A stretch of 64,000 bases of DNA from Hydrococcus rivularis NIES-593 (GCF_001904635.1 NZ_MRCB01000006.1:36981-100980); one strand, 5' to 3'. Counted from the first letter of the stretch, positions 36,291 to 46,135 are shown. Program-made: numbers and translations. Notes: generated by a model not told the origin, from the letters alone.

Positions 36291-38990
36291 ATGTCGCGGC
36301 TTTTGAACCGCCAGCCGGAAACTTTAGAAGAGAAATATTTTAGAGATATTCGTCCAACTTTATACGAACGACACGCAAAACATTACCAGTATGGTGTCAG
36401 AAAAGGAAGAACGCTAGCAGAACATCTCGACTCAGCTTGTCAATTTGTCTTAACGGTTAGTCGAAAAGCAAAAGTTTCAGAAGATAAGCGACCTTTATTA
36501 TTAGCTGCAACGGCTGTTCACGATCTCAATAAATTAGATTCATTAGGGAGAAATGTCAAAAAGTTGGCTAGAGATCTAGACTTTTTACAGGAGCAGTTGA
36601 AGTTAGCTTGCGTCTCAGATTTTGTCTCTACTGAAGAGGATTTTGAGCTAGTTAGAAAACTAATCGAACGGCATTCAGGTCATAATGCCAGCGATGGCAT
36701 GAGATTTTTTCCTGAAGATGAGGCAATTAAACAATGGACAGCAATGCTCATTGGTGCAGATTTATTTGACCTTGGTATTCCAGAAGTAGAGCGAATTCGT
36801 AAAGTTGAAAATGAATTAACGGTAGCTTTTGGTCGTCCCAGTCATCTATTTAAAGTTAGTATCTCAAAAGACCAAGGTTATATTACTGCCCTACTACTGA
36901 GTGCTTGCGAAGAGGTTTTAGGAAAATATGGGCTGACTCCTCTGGCAATTTTTCCAGATGGAGAACTATTTGAGGGAGAAGTTTTACCAAAGCAAGACTT
37001 AACTAGAGAAATTGCTATAGTTTGGCAGAAAAACATCGATCGCGTTTTTAGTGGCAATATCGAACAACTCGTCCGTCCCACTAAAGATGGAATTAAAGTC
37101 GATCCTAAAGCGATTCAGCAAAATTTAGAAGAAGCTCTCATTTGCGTTTGCTCGCTTCTTGAAAAGAAAAAAGCAGGGTTTAAGTTAGATAAAGTTAGCC
37201 AAGATATTAACAAATGGGGCAATACAGTAGGCGAAAACGCTTTAACTATAGCCAATAATTTAGGTTTGCTACCCGTTACTAATCCAGAAGAATTTGCTAT
37301 ATCAGAAGGCTTAAAAGCTGCTTATCTAAGCTATAGAGAAGTTAAAATTAGAGAAGTTAAAATTAGCCCTCAAGAAGTTTGGAATCGAATTGCCATTCAA
37401 GTAGGTTTGTCTGAAGAGCAAAGAAAGGCACTCGAACCATTTAATGCTCAATATGGACGCTGTTTATTTGCCGCCAAAGCAGCCTCAGCAGGAATGGAAG
37501 GCGTGATAGCATCACTGAGAGAATCTTTTGAGATGCGAAAAGGAAAACAATCTGAAGACTCAAACTCGGAAGTTTCTAAGGAGATAATTGCAGAAGTACG
37601 TCGCAGTCTAAATTTACCTCATTCGAACAATTGGAAAGGAATTGATGAACTAAATACTTATATTAATGCCAATCCTCGACAACGCTGTTCTTTAGGCACT
37701 CCTTCTACTCAGATAGAAGAATTAATTTCTAATAATATGCCGCCGGGAACAAAAGTTCAATCTTTCTCTAATCGCTTACCTGGCGGAATGAGTGCGGAAC
37801 CAAAAAGACGAGCAAACTCAATAGCCGTTTTAGCTTATCAATTAATGGCAGTTGGGGCTAATTTTCCAGCAATCAACAAACAAGATCCACTTTATTTACA
37901 CTTTACTTTACCTCAAGGAACTTGTCCAGAATTACTGAGAATTTGGCGACAATTTTTATACCAGGCTGCTGCTACTAATACAGAAGGAGGAACAGTAACC
38001 GTTGATGAATTAAAGCTCTATCGAGATAATATTTTGGAATTTAAAGCCAATAAAGTCGTTGGTTTTGCTTTTCCTAAACGTCCTGATTTCATCCATTCGA
38101 CTGTTATCATTCCTGTCGTTTGGGGAGATGTTAATGCATCTGTTGCTCTTCTAAAATCTCTGAGATTAGCTTTAGAACTCTCTTTATCTTTTGATTTTGG
38201 TTTCCCTTTTACAATTAGCGGAAATTTAGAGGTAGAAGCTTGGGGCGATCTTTATGGCAGAGTTGAAGGAATCCCATCAACGCTACAACCTCTCCTTAAA
38301 AATGGACAGTATCTTCGTCAAGACGCAGAAGAAATTCTGAAAAGATTACGAGATATTGGAAAACTTTCAGTCTTGGTTTCTAGCCCTCAGAATCGAGATG
38401 ATTATCTTTACGATCTAGCTCGTGCGGCAAAACGCCCTCTCGATTTTTACTATGTCTTATTTCGTTGGATTTTACGCGAACAAGACGAGCCAAATTGGGA
38501 ATACTATTGGAGTCGGATTTGCCAACCATTAAATAGTTTACTAAAGAGTCTTATGCAGGACAAACGCGAACAACTGATGACTAAGTACCTCAAAGAAGCT
38601 GCTCAAATTGCAGCAGAAGCAAAACTCTGGGGAAGTTCATTTAAAAGAACCTCTCAAGTCGAACCGTTTAGTGATTTTATTGCAGCTATTCGTGCAAGAA
38701 AAACTCATCTCCCGTGGGAAGTTGTTTTTGCTTCTTTGGTTCAAAATTATCATACTCGTCTCGATCGCATTCGAGAACATGGTGTTGGAACAACTAAATA
38801 CGAGCAAATCAAAAAGTATTATGAGGTTTTGAGAAACCTGTTTTCTGAAGTCTATCAAGAGCGTCCCGAAAAACTTTTAGCCGATCGCAAAACTCTTGAA
38901 CCTGCTTATTTATTTTTCCTTCAAGAAGCTCGCCAGCAACTTAAGAAATTATCTGAAACTGAATCGCTTGAAACCATCGAATCTAATTAA
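36291..38990 (+). CDS. cas10d: Cas10d (Csc3), type I-D large subunit with HD nuclease
   Basis: The 899-residue product starts at the ATG at 36291, behind GAGGTG; an earlier in-frame ATG at 36246 has no such site. The HD nuclease domain sits at the N terminus: AEHLDSACQF and AATAVHDLNKLDSLG (His-Asp at about 77-78), then IERHSGHNASDG. In type I-D this domain rather than Cas3 cuts the target. No GGDD cyclase motif was found, as expected for Cas10d. It is the large subunit of the effector complex with Csc1, Csc2 and Cas6. Csc2 follows after 12 bp. Confidence 0.95.
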   Translation: MSRLLNRQPETLEEKYFRDIRPTLYERHAKHYQYGVRKGRTLAEHLDSACQFVLTVSRKAKVSEDKRPLLLAATAVHDLNKLDSLGRNVKKLARDLDFLQEQLKLACVSDFVSTEEDFELVRKLIERHSGHNASDGMRFFPEDEAIKQWTAMLIGADLFDLGIPEVERIRKVENELTVAFGRPSHLFKVSISKDQGYITALLLSACEEVLGKYGLTPLAIFPDGELFEGEVLPKQDLTREIAIVWQKNIDRVFSGNIEQLVRPTKDGIKVDPKAIQQNLEEALICVCSLLEKKKAGFKLDKVSQDINKWGNTVGENALTIANNLGLLPVTNPEEFAISEGLKAAYLSYREVKIREVKISPQEVWNRIAIQVGLSEEQRKALEPFNAQYGRCLFAAKAASAGMEGVIASLRESFEMRKGKQSEDSNSEVSKEIIAEVRRSLNLPHSNNWKGIDELNTYINANPRQRCSLGTPSTQIEELISNNMPPGTKVQSFSNRLPGGMSAEPKRRANSIAVLAYQLMAVGANFPAINKQDPLYLHFTLPQGTCPELLRIWRQFLYQAAATNTEGGTVTVDELKLYRDNILEFKANKVVGFAFPKRPDFIHSTVIIPVVWGDVNASVALLKSLRLALELSLSFDFGFPFTISGNLEVEAWGDLYGRVEGIPSTLQPLLKNGQYLRQDAEEILKRLRDIGKLSVLVSSPQNRDDYLYDLARAAKRPLDFYYVLFRWILREQDEPNWEYYWSRICQPLNSLLKSLMQDKREQLMTKYLKEAAQIAAEAKLWGSSFKRTSQVEPFSDFIAAIRARKTHLPWEVVFASLVQNYHTRLDRIREHGVGTTKYEQIKKYYEVLRNLFSEVYQERPEKLLADRKTLEPAYLFFLQEARQQLKKLSETESLETIESN

Positions 38991-39002
38991 TAGGAGATAG
39001 TT

Positions 39003-40016
39003 ATGACTGTTGAAAAACTCACCCCATTTCTTGCGCCAACTTATGAAAATTTTCCTAAAGGACGCACGATTGGATTAGTTGTTCTTAGAACAACTCACTC
39101 CGAAACAATTTTTCGGACAGAAGGTTCGGGCGAACCAATGTGTAGTGAATTTGTGCGATCGGGAATAGAGGATAAAAATATTATTTCTCGTTTGGTAATG
39201 ACCAAGCGCAAACAAGTTGCACCCGAAAGACGGCGAGGACGGGAATTCTTGCGCTCTCATAATCTTCTTTATACCAGTCCTAAAGGCGATTCGATTTGCT
39301 CTCTCAATACGAATGCTCCCTGTGAAATGTGCATTGATTGTTTTCTCTACGGTTTTGCTGCCGGAGGCGAAGGCGCACAAAAAAGTCGCGTTTGGACTGA
39401 GGATGCATTTAGCGTGTTACCGAGTACGGAGTTAGTCGGCGATCGCACAATTAATGCAATCTTTGAAAATGGGACGATGCGGGATGAAAATGGGACAGCT
39501 TCAACCGCCCTCAATACCAGCGAATATATCAAACCAGGCGTTCATTTTCTCGATATTGTCACGCTCAAAGATGTAACCGCCGACGAGTTGCGTTATGTCT
39601 TAGGTAACATTCTGCTAACCACTCGCTATGGTGCAGTGTCTAGTCGAGTTGGGCGCATGGAAAATGAGATTTTAGGGGTTTTTGGCGGAATTGCGGAACT
39701 TCCGAGTTCTCTAGAGTTAGTACAAGCAGTTCACGATCGCCTAAAAGCTTCAGGAAAACCTGTAGAACATCCTCTCAATACTAACGAGTTAATTTCTGCA
39801 ACCAAGCAAGCGATCTCAACTTGGATAAATAAGCGAGGAATATCTATGCAACTTTCTGAAGATGAATTAAATAATTTAATTGCTGATGTCGATCGCCATT
39901 TATCGCCAAACGAACAAGAGAATTTTCTCAAACGCTTAGATAGATCTTACGAAAATTTCCGTCGTTCTCCTGCGGAAATAGAGACCAAAAAAGACAAAAA
40001 GAAGAAAGCAACCTAA
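39003..40016 (+). CDS. csc2: Csc2 (Cas7d), crRNA backbone subunit
   Basis: The 337-residue product has MTVEKLTPFLAPTYENFPKGRTIGLVVLR, a conserved Cys-rich segment APCEMCIDCFLYGFAAGGEGAQKSRVWTEDAFS and TTRYGAVSSRVGRMENEILGVFGG. Csc2 polymerises along the crRNA as the Cas7-type backbone. The C terminus ends in a Lys-rich tail (IETKKDKKKKAT). Directly after the stop, a second copy of the tail-coding sequence follows in the same frame and runs to another stop at 40112. Confidence 0.95.
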   Translation: MTVEKLTPFLAPTYENFPKGRTIGLVVLRTTHSETIFRTEGSGEPMCSEFVRSGIEDKNIISRLVMTKRKQVAPERRRGREFLRSHNLLYTSPKGDSICSLNTNAPCEMCIDCFLYGFAAGGEGAQKSRVWTEDAFSVLPSTELVGDRTINAIFENGTMRDENGTASTALNTSEYIKPGVHFLDIVTLKDVTADELRYVLGNILLTTRYGAVSSRVGRMENEILGVFGGIAELPSSLELVQAVHDRLKASGKPVEHPLNTNELISATKQAISTWINKRGISMQLSEDELNNLIADVDRHLSPNEQENFLKRLDRSYENFRRSPAEIETKKDKKKKAT

Positions 40017-40087
40017 TTCTTTCAAAGTGATTTCAACGCCCGTTTTCTTGAAATAGAGACCAAAAAAGACAAAAAGAAGAAAGCAAC
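39975..40087 (+). repeat. 38-bp direct repeat at the csc2 3' end
   Basis: Bases 39975-40012 recur exactly at 40050-40087, a period of 75 bp (25 codons). The first copy encodes EIETKKDKKKKA before the stop at 40014; the second encodes the same peptide and continues TTTILDEA to a TAA at 40110-40112. The 37-base gap holds the present stop. Confidence 0.9.
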
Positions 40088-40128
40088 TACGACAATTTTA
40101 GACGAAGCTTAATTTAAAGTGTAATAAA

Positions 40129-40172
40129 AATGCAACTCAACAACACCATCTTTTTAGATGTTGAGTTGCATT
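40129..40172 (+). terminator. Long hairpin between csc2 and csc1
   Basis: AATGCAACTCAACA (40129-40142) pairs perfectly with TGTTGAGTTGCATT (40159-40172). An inner CATCT/AGATG alternative is possible, and TTCTTCTAAA follows. It could attenuate the operon between csc2 and csc1 or act as an RNA processing site. A classic T-run is lacking. Confidence 0.5.
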
Positions 40173-40197
40173 CTTCTAAACAAATAGATCGGATATT

Positions 40198-40983
40198 ATG
40201 CAACAGCTAGAACTATCATTTAATCCAGCTAAAAAAACTTCTTGTCCAACTTATACAAAAGCTCAACTCATTGAATTATGGTGTGCCGAACCCGTATTTT
40301 TCGCTTCTAGAGAGTTATCAGATACTTATTATACTGAAGGCGTAATTGGCAATTATGCACTTGCCTATGGATTTGGATGGGCGCGATCGCCTTATCGCCT
40401 GATAGGTGCGGCAACAGGAAGACCTACCTACGTTGAAGATTTATCCCCTTTAGATTGCTATGTATTACCTGCTTGGTCAGATAAAGTTTCATTTCGTTTT
40501 GAACGTTTTAATGCGCTTTCTGATGCTTATTGGTATGCAATGACGAATAATCGCGTTGCAACTTCCCGTGAAGATTTACCTCTAAAACGAACGGGTAAAA
40601 AACCGAATACTTACAGACCAAGTAATTTTCCCCAAACTGGACGGTTACGAGCGATCGAACGGGGAAACTCTTTTCAAACCATTGTCTTTGGAGAGCGAGA
40701 ATTACCCGAATATATCCGTTTAGGTAAGTTTATGAGTAAGGTACGAATCAGGATTTTAAAAGACCTAGATATCATTTCTTTACCTATTGGTGAATATGAC
40801 AGCGAAACTTACCTCAATTCAGCCGATCTACCTAATATTAATTTGCTCGCTTTTGATTTAGTCAATATGCCTCCTGTCTCCCTCTTAAAAAATCTTCGCT
40901 TTCGAGGAGAAGCATGGCAAGTTGGTGAATTTATCGTTCCCATCAATTTAAAATTTTGTGGTGGAGATCGAAACAATGGCTAA
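40198..40983 (+). CDS. csc1: Csc1 (Cas5d), effector subunit
   Basis: The 261-residue product has FFASRELSDTYYTEGVIGNYALAYGFGWARSPYRL and GKFMSKVRIRILKD, recognisable for Csc1, the Cas5-like subunit that caps the crRNA 5' handle. It overlaps the cas3 start by eight bases. The gap to csc2 (181 bp with tail duplication and hairpin) is much longer than other gaps in the operon. Confidence 0.92.
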   Translation: MQQLELSFNPAKKTSCPTYTKAQLIELWCAEPVFFASRELSDTYYTEGVIGNYALAYGFGWARSPYRLIGAATGRPTYVEDLSPLDCYVLPAWSDKVSFRFERFNALSDAYWYAMTNNRVATSREDLPLKRTGKKPNTYRPSNFPQTGRLRAIERGNSFQTIVFGERELPEYIRLGKFMSKVRIRILKDLDIISLPIGEYDSETYLNSADLPNINLLAFDLVNMPPVSLLKNLRFRGEAWQVGEFIVPINLKFCGGDRNNG

Positions 40984-43255
40984 TGAAAAACTACTAATTA
41001 CCTTAGAACCTAAAAGCATTGCAGCGTGCGCTCCTCTTCCCGAACAACTATCTTTTATGGGTAGAGCATTACAACATCAAGTTGATGTTTTTGAACGATC
41101 TCGTAACCACGATATCATCCTAGATTTAGCTCCTACTGGGACGGGAAAAACGAGAGCAGGTTTAACTGTTTTGTTATACGAACCTAACAAGAGTGCAGTT
41201 TATATCGCTCCGACAAATGCTTTAATTACTCAACAAACAAAAGCTGCCGAAAAGTTTATTTGTGAAGCGGGTTTGCCTCACGTTGTTAAATCCGTTTCAG
41301 CACAAGAAATTAAGAATTGGTCTAGCGATCGCGTTGGTAAACGTTCGGGAGAAAAAATTTACAACCTTTTGCGTAATCCGGCAACTGTTTTTCCAGAAGT
41401 CGGAGCGAATAGACCCATTTTATTAGTAACTAACCCCGATATTTTTTACTATGCCACATTTTTTGCTTATAACAAACATGATAAAAGTAACATAGCCAGT
41501 GAGTTTTATAGCAAATTTTCAACCATTATATTCGATGAGTTTCATCTTTATAACGCCAAGCAACTTGTTAGCTTATTTTTCTATCTGGCTTTATCTTTTA
41601 TCTTTGGATTTTTTCAGCACGGTAGACGAGTCGTTTTACTCACTGCTACTCCAGATAAAGCGTGCGAATCAGCTCTAAAAGCCCTAGAAAAACAGGGTGT
41701 GAAAATAGCTAGAATTGATGGAGAAAGTACAACTGCTAATCAGTTGCCTTCACAAACGGCTGTTAATCTAGAAATTCGACCTCAGCTTGACAAACAAGAA
41801 TGGTTGCTTGAAATTGCCAATGAAGTCGAAAAGCGTTTTCGAGAACAACCCAATCGAAATGGTGCAGTTATTCTTGATTCTAAATATAATATCGATCGCC
41901 TAGCTACTTTATTGAAAACTAGAGGATTACAAAAATATTATGGACGAATTACAGGATCTACTCCATTTCAGGATCGCCTATCAGCCGCTCAAAAACCTAT
42001 TATTTTAGCTACCAGTACCGTTGACGTAGGCTTTAACTTTGAAAAAACTCCCGAACCTTCCCGACAAAATTTAGATTGGCTAATTTTTTCAGCAAAAGAT
42101 CGTTTCTCGTTTTGGCAAAGAATTGGAAGAGTTGGGCGTGTACTAGGTAAAACTGAAACGGATATTTGTTCGGAAGCTATTGTCTATTTACCGCCAAAAG
42201 CTTGGGAACAAGGAATTACTTCTTTGAACTGTTCTGGCGGAAGAAAAGAGCTGCAACAAAAGTTAGAAACGATCGCTTGTCTCGATCGCCCTTTTTTAGA
42301 AATTTATTGGCGATCGGAAGCCTTCTTAGAAATTGCTCGTCCTTTATTAGAACTAGAAGAAAGTCTTGAGGGATTACCTAATATTAATTTCATCCCCAAA
42401 CTTTATCAAGCAATGCAACTTATTCTCGGTGGTAGACGAGACTGGAATTACTACCGCTATCGCATGAAAGCATTAAAAGGAGCGGAAGAAATCAGTAATC
42501 TTCGTATCGAGGATATTCAAAAGGAGTTGCAATATATTAAAGGAAGTCGAGCTTTTATCAAATTATTCTTAAAAGTCAAGTATCCCGAACATTTTGAAGA
42601 TTTGCAGGCAGGAATAACGCCCATAGAATCTTGGGAAGAGGAATTTAAAAAGTATGAGGATGTTTCTACTGAGTTAAAAGAATTTGCTCAACTGTGGCGT
42701 GCTAGTTATGCTCCTCTATTTCAGTTTCGAGAAACTTTATTTGAAAATTTAAAAATCCGCGATCCTCATGGTTTTTTACTTGATGAATCGGAGGAAACTA
42801 TTGTAGATACTATTTATCTGTTACGCTACTGTGAGTTTGCAGAATCCAATGGAGCAAATGAAATTGTTAATTTGGCAGAGCAACCTTACGATTTAAGTTT
42901 CGCTTGGCGCTATTTTGGAACGATTGAAGAGTTAAAAAATAAAGACTTAAATAAATTGACAGCTTTGGCAAATTGTCGCATTCAAAGAAGTTTAAAAGGG
43001 GCTATTAAACCTACCCCTCTATTGACCAAATTAGAAAAGCAGTTCCTTCCAGGAGTCATTATTTCCACTGAAGTTAATCAGGGAATAATTATTCAACTTA
43101 GCAAGCAAGGATTGAAGTCCTATCCTATCTCGGTTAGCTGTAACGATTTTGAGAAAACCTATACATTCTTTCCGGGTTTGTCAGGAATATTAGCGATCGC
43201 GATGAGTGGCATAAAACTAAAACTCCCTGACGACGAAGATTTTTATATCATCTAA
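40976..43255 (+). CDS. cas3: Cas3' helicase, type I-D (no HD domain)
   Basis: The 759-residue product starts MANEKLLITLEPK with GTGGAG upstream. It is an SF2 helicase with Walker A LAPTGTGKTRAG (about 51-62) and a DExH-type box FDEFHLYNAK. Motif III is TATPD, and the C-terminal RecA domain has STVDVGFNF and WQRIGRVGRV. It lacks an N-terminal HD nuclease, as is characteristic for I-D, where HD is fused to Cas10d. It unwinds target DNA after recruitment by the effector complex. Confidence 0.95.
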   Translation: MANEKLLITLEPKSIAACAPLPEQLSFMGRALQHQVDVFERSRNHDIILDLAPTGTGKTRAGLTVLLYEPNKSAVYIAPTNALITQQTKAAEKFICEAGLPHVVKSVSAQEIKNWSSDRVGKRSGEKIYNLLRNPATVFPEVGANRPILLVTNPDIFYYATFFAYNKHDKSNIASEFYSKFSTIIFDEFHLYNAKQLVSLFFYLALSFIFGFFQHGRRVVLLTATPDKACESALKALEKQGVKIARIDGESTTANQLPSQTAVNLEIRPQLDKQEWLLEIANEVEKRFREQPNRNGAVILDSKYNIDRLATLLKTRGLQKYYGRITGSTPFQDRLSAAQKPIILATSTVDVGFNFEKTPEPSRQNLDWLIFSAKDRFSFWQRIGRVGRVLGKTETDICSEAIVYLPPKAWEQGITSLNCSGGRKELQQKLETIACLDRPFLEIYWRSEAFLEIARPLLELEESLEGLPNINFIPKLYQAMQLILGGRRDWNYYRYRMKALKGAEEISNLRIEDIQKELQYIKGSRAFIKLFLKVKYPEHFEDLQAGITPIESWEEEFKKYEDVSTELKEFAQLWRASYAPLFQFRETLFENLKIRDPHGFLLDESEETIVDTIYLLRYCEFAESNGANEIVNLAEQPYDLSFAWRYFGTIEELKNKDLNKLTALANCRIQRSLKGAIKPTPLLTKLEKQFLPGVIISTEVNQGIIIQLSKQGLKSYPISVSCNDFEKTYTFFPGLSGILAIAMSGIKLKLPDDEDFYII

Positions 43256-43318
43256 ATCAAAATTGCAATTTTTTCTCTTGTATCAATAATTAGTCTTTTT
43301 ACCTTTTACTTCTCCCCA

Positions 43319-44155
43319 ATGCCTCACAGTCTCGTCTTAAACCTTCTTCCCCTCTCGCCTATTTCCCCAGGATATTTAAGCGGACAGCACCTCCACGCCC
43401 TCTTTTTAACCCTCGTCAGTTCCGTCGATCGCGAATTAGGTGACTATCTCCATAACGATCGCACTGACAAAGCTTTTACCCTCTCTCCTCTACAGATCGA
43501 TCGCCAACGCCCTTCCCATTGCCTTCAGTGGGAACACGCCAAACCCATTCCCGCAAGAACACCTTGCTGGTGGCGCATTTCCCTACTCGATGACACCTTG
43601 TTTGGCAAACTGACGCAATTATGGCTGAACCTTAACCTCGATCGGTCTTGGCATTTAGGATCGGCTGACCTACAGATTACCAGTATTTTAGCAACTGGGC
43701 GATCGATGCATCCCTGGGCGAATGCCTGCACCTATTCCCAACTCTACGAACAAGCATCGGAAACGGAACGTACTTTTATGTTTACACTGGCAACTCCAAT
43801 GGCATTTCGCCAGGGAAAATATGATAGTTCCTTACCAACAAGAGAAGTTGTCTTTAATAGTCTTCTCAGTCGTTGGAATAAATACAGTGGAATTGAAATT
43901 TCATCCCTTTCTTTAGACACAATTTTTCCTAGCTTTTTCGATATCCGCACAGAAATTATTACTGATTCTCGCAGCAAATTGATTGGCTGTGTTGGAGAGA
44001 TTACCTATCGAATTTTAGGAGAAGCAAACTCTTTAACCATTAAACAAATTAATGCCTTAGCAGACTTTGCCCTTTACGCTGGGATGGGTAGAAAAACAAC
44101 GATGGGAATGGGAATGGCTAGACGTTTACGACCATTAAATTCATTAACAAATTAG
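43319..44155 (+). CDS. cas6: Cas6, crRNA-processing endoribonuclease
   Basis: The 278-residue product has a ferredoxin-like N-terminal segment (LSPISPGYLSGQHLHALFL) and the C-terminal glycine-rich loop GMGRKTTMGMGMARRL that defines Cas6. It should cut the repeat transcript at the base of the AATCCCT/AGGGATT stem and leave an ATTGAAAC handle. The His in GQHLHALF is a candidate catalytic residue. Confidence 0.93.
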   Translation: MPHSLVLNLLPLSPISPGYLSGQHLHALFLTLVSSVDRELGDYLHNDRTDKAFTLSPLQIDRQRPSHCLQWEHAKPIPARTPCWWRISLLDDTLFGKLTQLWLNLNLDRSWHLGSADLQITSILATGRSMHPWANACTYSQLYEQASETERTFMFTLATPMAFRQGKYDSSLPTREVVFNSLLSRWNKYSGIEISSLSLDTIFPSFFDIRTEIITDSRSKLIGCVGEITYRILGEANSLTIKQINALADFALYAGMGRKTTMGMGMARRLRPLNSLTN

Positions 44156-44180
44156 CGATCGCTTTAGTTTTTAAACAAAA

Positions 44181-44774
44181 ATGAATGCAGCAGATTATAT
44201 TCCCATTGCTTCCTTAAATCACTATGCCTATTGTCCTCACCGTTGCTGGCGGATGTTTTGTGCGGGTGAATTTATCGATAATCAATATACGATTGAAGGA
44301 ACGAGTTTGCACGAACGAGTTCATACCTTCTCAGAATAAAACCGTGAAGATAAATGGCAAATTAGAGCGGTTTGGTTAAAATCAGAACGATATCAATTGA
44401 TTGGTAAATCTGATTTAATTGAAGCAGAATCTGGACAATTATATCCAGTTGAATATAAGCGAGGAAGTCGAGGTGAATGGGATAATGATGAACTGCAAGT
44501 CTGTGCCCAAGCCCTATGTTTAGAAGAAATGACAGGACAAAAAATTACTACAGGTTATGTTTATTATGCCCATTCTCATCAACGTCAATTAGTCGAAATC
44601 TCTGAGGAGTTAAGAGCAAAAACTCAGGCGACAATTGAAGCAGTAACAACTTTATTAGAAACCGGAATTATGCCTAAGGCTATTTATAGCAAACGATGTC
44701 AAGGATGTAGCCTTTATTCTCGCTGTTTGCCGCAAGCAATTGATAAAGTAGGACGCTATCAAGAAGCTGTTTAA
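44181..44774 (+). pseudogene. cas4: cas4 with in-frame stop codon
   Basis: Conceptual translation gives 197 residues of a Cas4 RecB-like nuclease: MNAADYIPIASLNHYAYCPHRCWRMF, then SDLIEAESGQLYPVEYKRG (Asp and Glu-x-Lys metal ligands) and C-terminal cluster Cys CQGCSLYSRC. Codon 53 is TAA (44337-44339) in the run HTFSE-stop-NREDKWQIRAVW; GAA would restore a typical sequence. The upstream part carries one cluster Cys region and the downstream part the active site, so neither fragment is a complete enzyme. A restart at TTG 44397 would yield a 125-residue piece. The stop could be a real nonsense mutation, a readthrough site or a sequencing error. Confidence 0.88.
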
Positions 44775-44837
44775 CCTTAACTCTAGCCCTTTTAGGATAG
44801 AAAGATATTGATTTTTTTTTAGATCGGGATAGAAAAA

Positions 44838-45842
44838 ATGGGAACGATTTATATTACTCAAGAAGATGCTTTTGTTGGCAAAACTGATGAAAGACTAAAT
44901 ATTAAAGCTAATAAACAACAGCTTTTAGATGTCCCTATGATTAAGGTTGATGGGGTAGTTATCTTGGGACGTGCTACGGTTTCTCCAGCAGTTGTCAACG
45001 AACTGTTAGAACGCCATATTCCCTTAAGTTTCCTTACAGGGACAGGGCGTTATCTAGGAAGACTAGAACCTGAAATGACGAAGAATATCTTTGTCCGTAA
45101 AGCACAATGGTTAGCTGCCGGAGAATCTTCTCAAGCGATTCATGTTGTCCGAGGATTTGTTCGAGGAAAATTAAAAAATTATCGCAATCTTTTGATGCGA
45201 CGACGACGAGAATGTCCCGACCTCGATCTCGATTCTAGTATTACGAAATTAGAACAGGCGATCGCGCCCATTGAAACAACTTCTACAATTAATTCTTTAC
45301 GAGGATTAGAAGGAGCTGGAAGTGCAGCTTATTTTGGCTGTTTCGATCGATTGCTTAAAGAAACAAATTTTCAATTTAAAACTCGCAATCGCCGCCCTCC
45401 AACCGATCCAGTAAATGCTCTCCTAAGTCTAGGATATTCTTTATTGCGCCATGACGTTCAAAGTGCAGTTAATATTGTGGGATTCGATCCCTATTTAGGC
45501 TATCTTCATGTCGAACGTTACGGTCGCCCTTCTTTAGCCTTAGATTTGATGGAAGAATTTCGTCCCTTGGTAGTAGATGCAGTAGTATTAAGTGCTTTAA
45601 ATCAAGGAAAATTAATGCCCAATGATTTTATCGCCGAACCATTAAGCAATGCGGTTTCTCTTACGCCAGATGGTTTAAAAATCTTTCTCAGATTGTACGA
45701 ACAAAAGAAGCAATCCAAGTTTAAACATCCAGTTTTACAGCGTCAATGTACCTATCAAGAGTCGTTTGAAATTCAAGCAAGGCTCTTGGCAAAGTATTTG
45801 ATGGGTGAAACGGATAAATATCCACCTTTGATTTTGAAATAA
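44838..45842 (+). CDS. cas1: Cas1, spacer integrase
   Basis: The 334-residue product has the three active-site acids/His: Glu in GLEGAGSAAYFG (about 158), His in GYLHVERYGRPSLALDLMEEF (about 224) and the Glu about 15 residues later. With Cas2 it inserts new spacers at the leader end. The frame is intact, so adaptation may be possible in spite of the broken cas4. The start ATG at 44838 fits MGTIYITQEDAFVGK. Confidence 0.96.
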   Translation: MGTIYITQEDAFVGKTDERLNIKANKQQLLDVPMIKVDGVVILGRATVSPAVVNELLERHIPLSFLTGTGRYLGRLEPEMTKNIFVRKAQWLAAGESSQAIHVVRGFVRGKLKNYRNLLMRRRRECPDLDLDSSITKLEQAIAPIETTSTINSLRGLEGAGSAAYFGCFDRLLKETNFQFKTRNRRPPTDPVNALLSLGYSLLRHDVQSAVNIVGFDPYLGYLHVERYGRPSLALDLMEEFRPLVVDAVVLSALNQGKLMPNDFIAEPLSNAVSLTPDGLKIFLRLYEQKKQSKFKHPVLQRQCTYQESFEIQARLLAKYLMGETDKYPPLILK

Positions 45843-45862
45843 TTTTATTAATCAGTCGAACC

Positions 45863-46135
45863 GTGTACGTTGTTATTAGTTACGATATTTCGGAAAATAA
45901 ACGCCGGACTAAGATTCACAATATTCTGAAATCTTACGGACAATGGATGCAGTATAGTATTTTTGAGTGCGACTTAACTGAAACTCAATATGCTAAACTT
46001 CGCTCTCGTTTGAGCAAACTGATTCAATCTGAAACAGACAGCATTCGCTTCTATTTTCTCTGTGGTTGCTGCCAAGGAAAAGTTGAACGAATTGGGGGAG
46101 AGCAACCCCGCGACGAAACGATTTTCTTGGTTTAG
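45863..46135 (+). CDS. cas2: Cas2, adaptation complex subunit
   Basis: The 90-residue product starts at GTG 45863 and reads YVVISYDISENKRRTKIHNILKSYGQWMQYSIFECDL, the canonical Cas2 fold with Asp in the first strand. It dimerises between two Cas1 dimers during spacer integration. It follows cas1 by 20 bp and is the last cas gene before the leader. Confidence 0.96.
   Translation: MYVVISYDISENKRRTKIHNILKSYGQWMQYSIFECDLTETQYAKLRSRLSKLIQSETDSIRFYFLCGCCQGKVERIGGEQPRDETIFLV

Noticed and set aside
36291..38990. Cyclic oligoadenylate synthesis by Cas10d (type III-like signalling)
   Set aside because: No GGDD motif was seen and no CARF effector gene is present; the gene set is type I-D.
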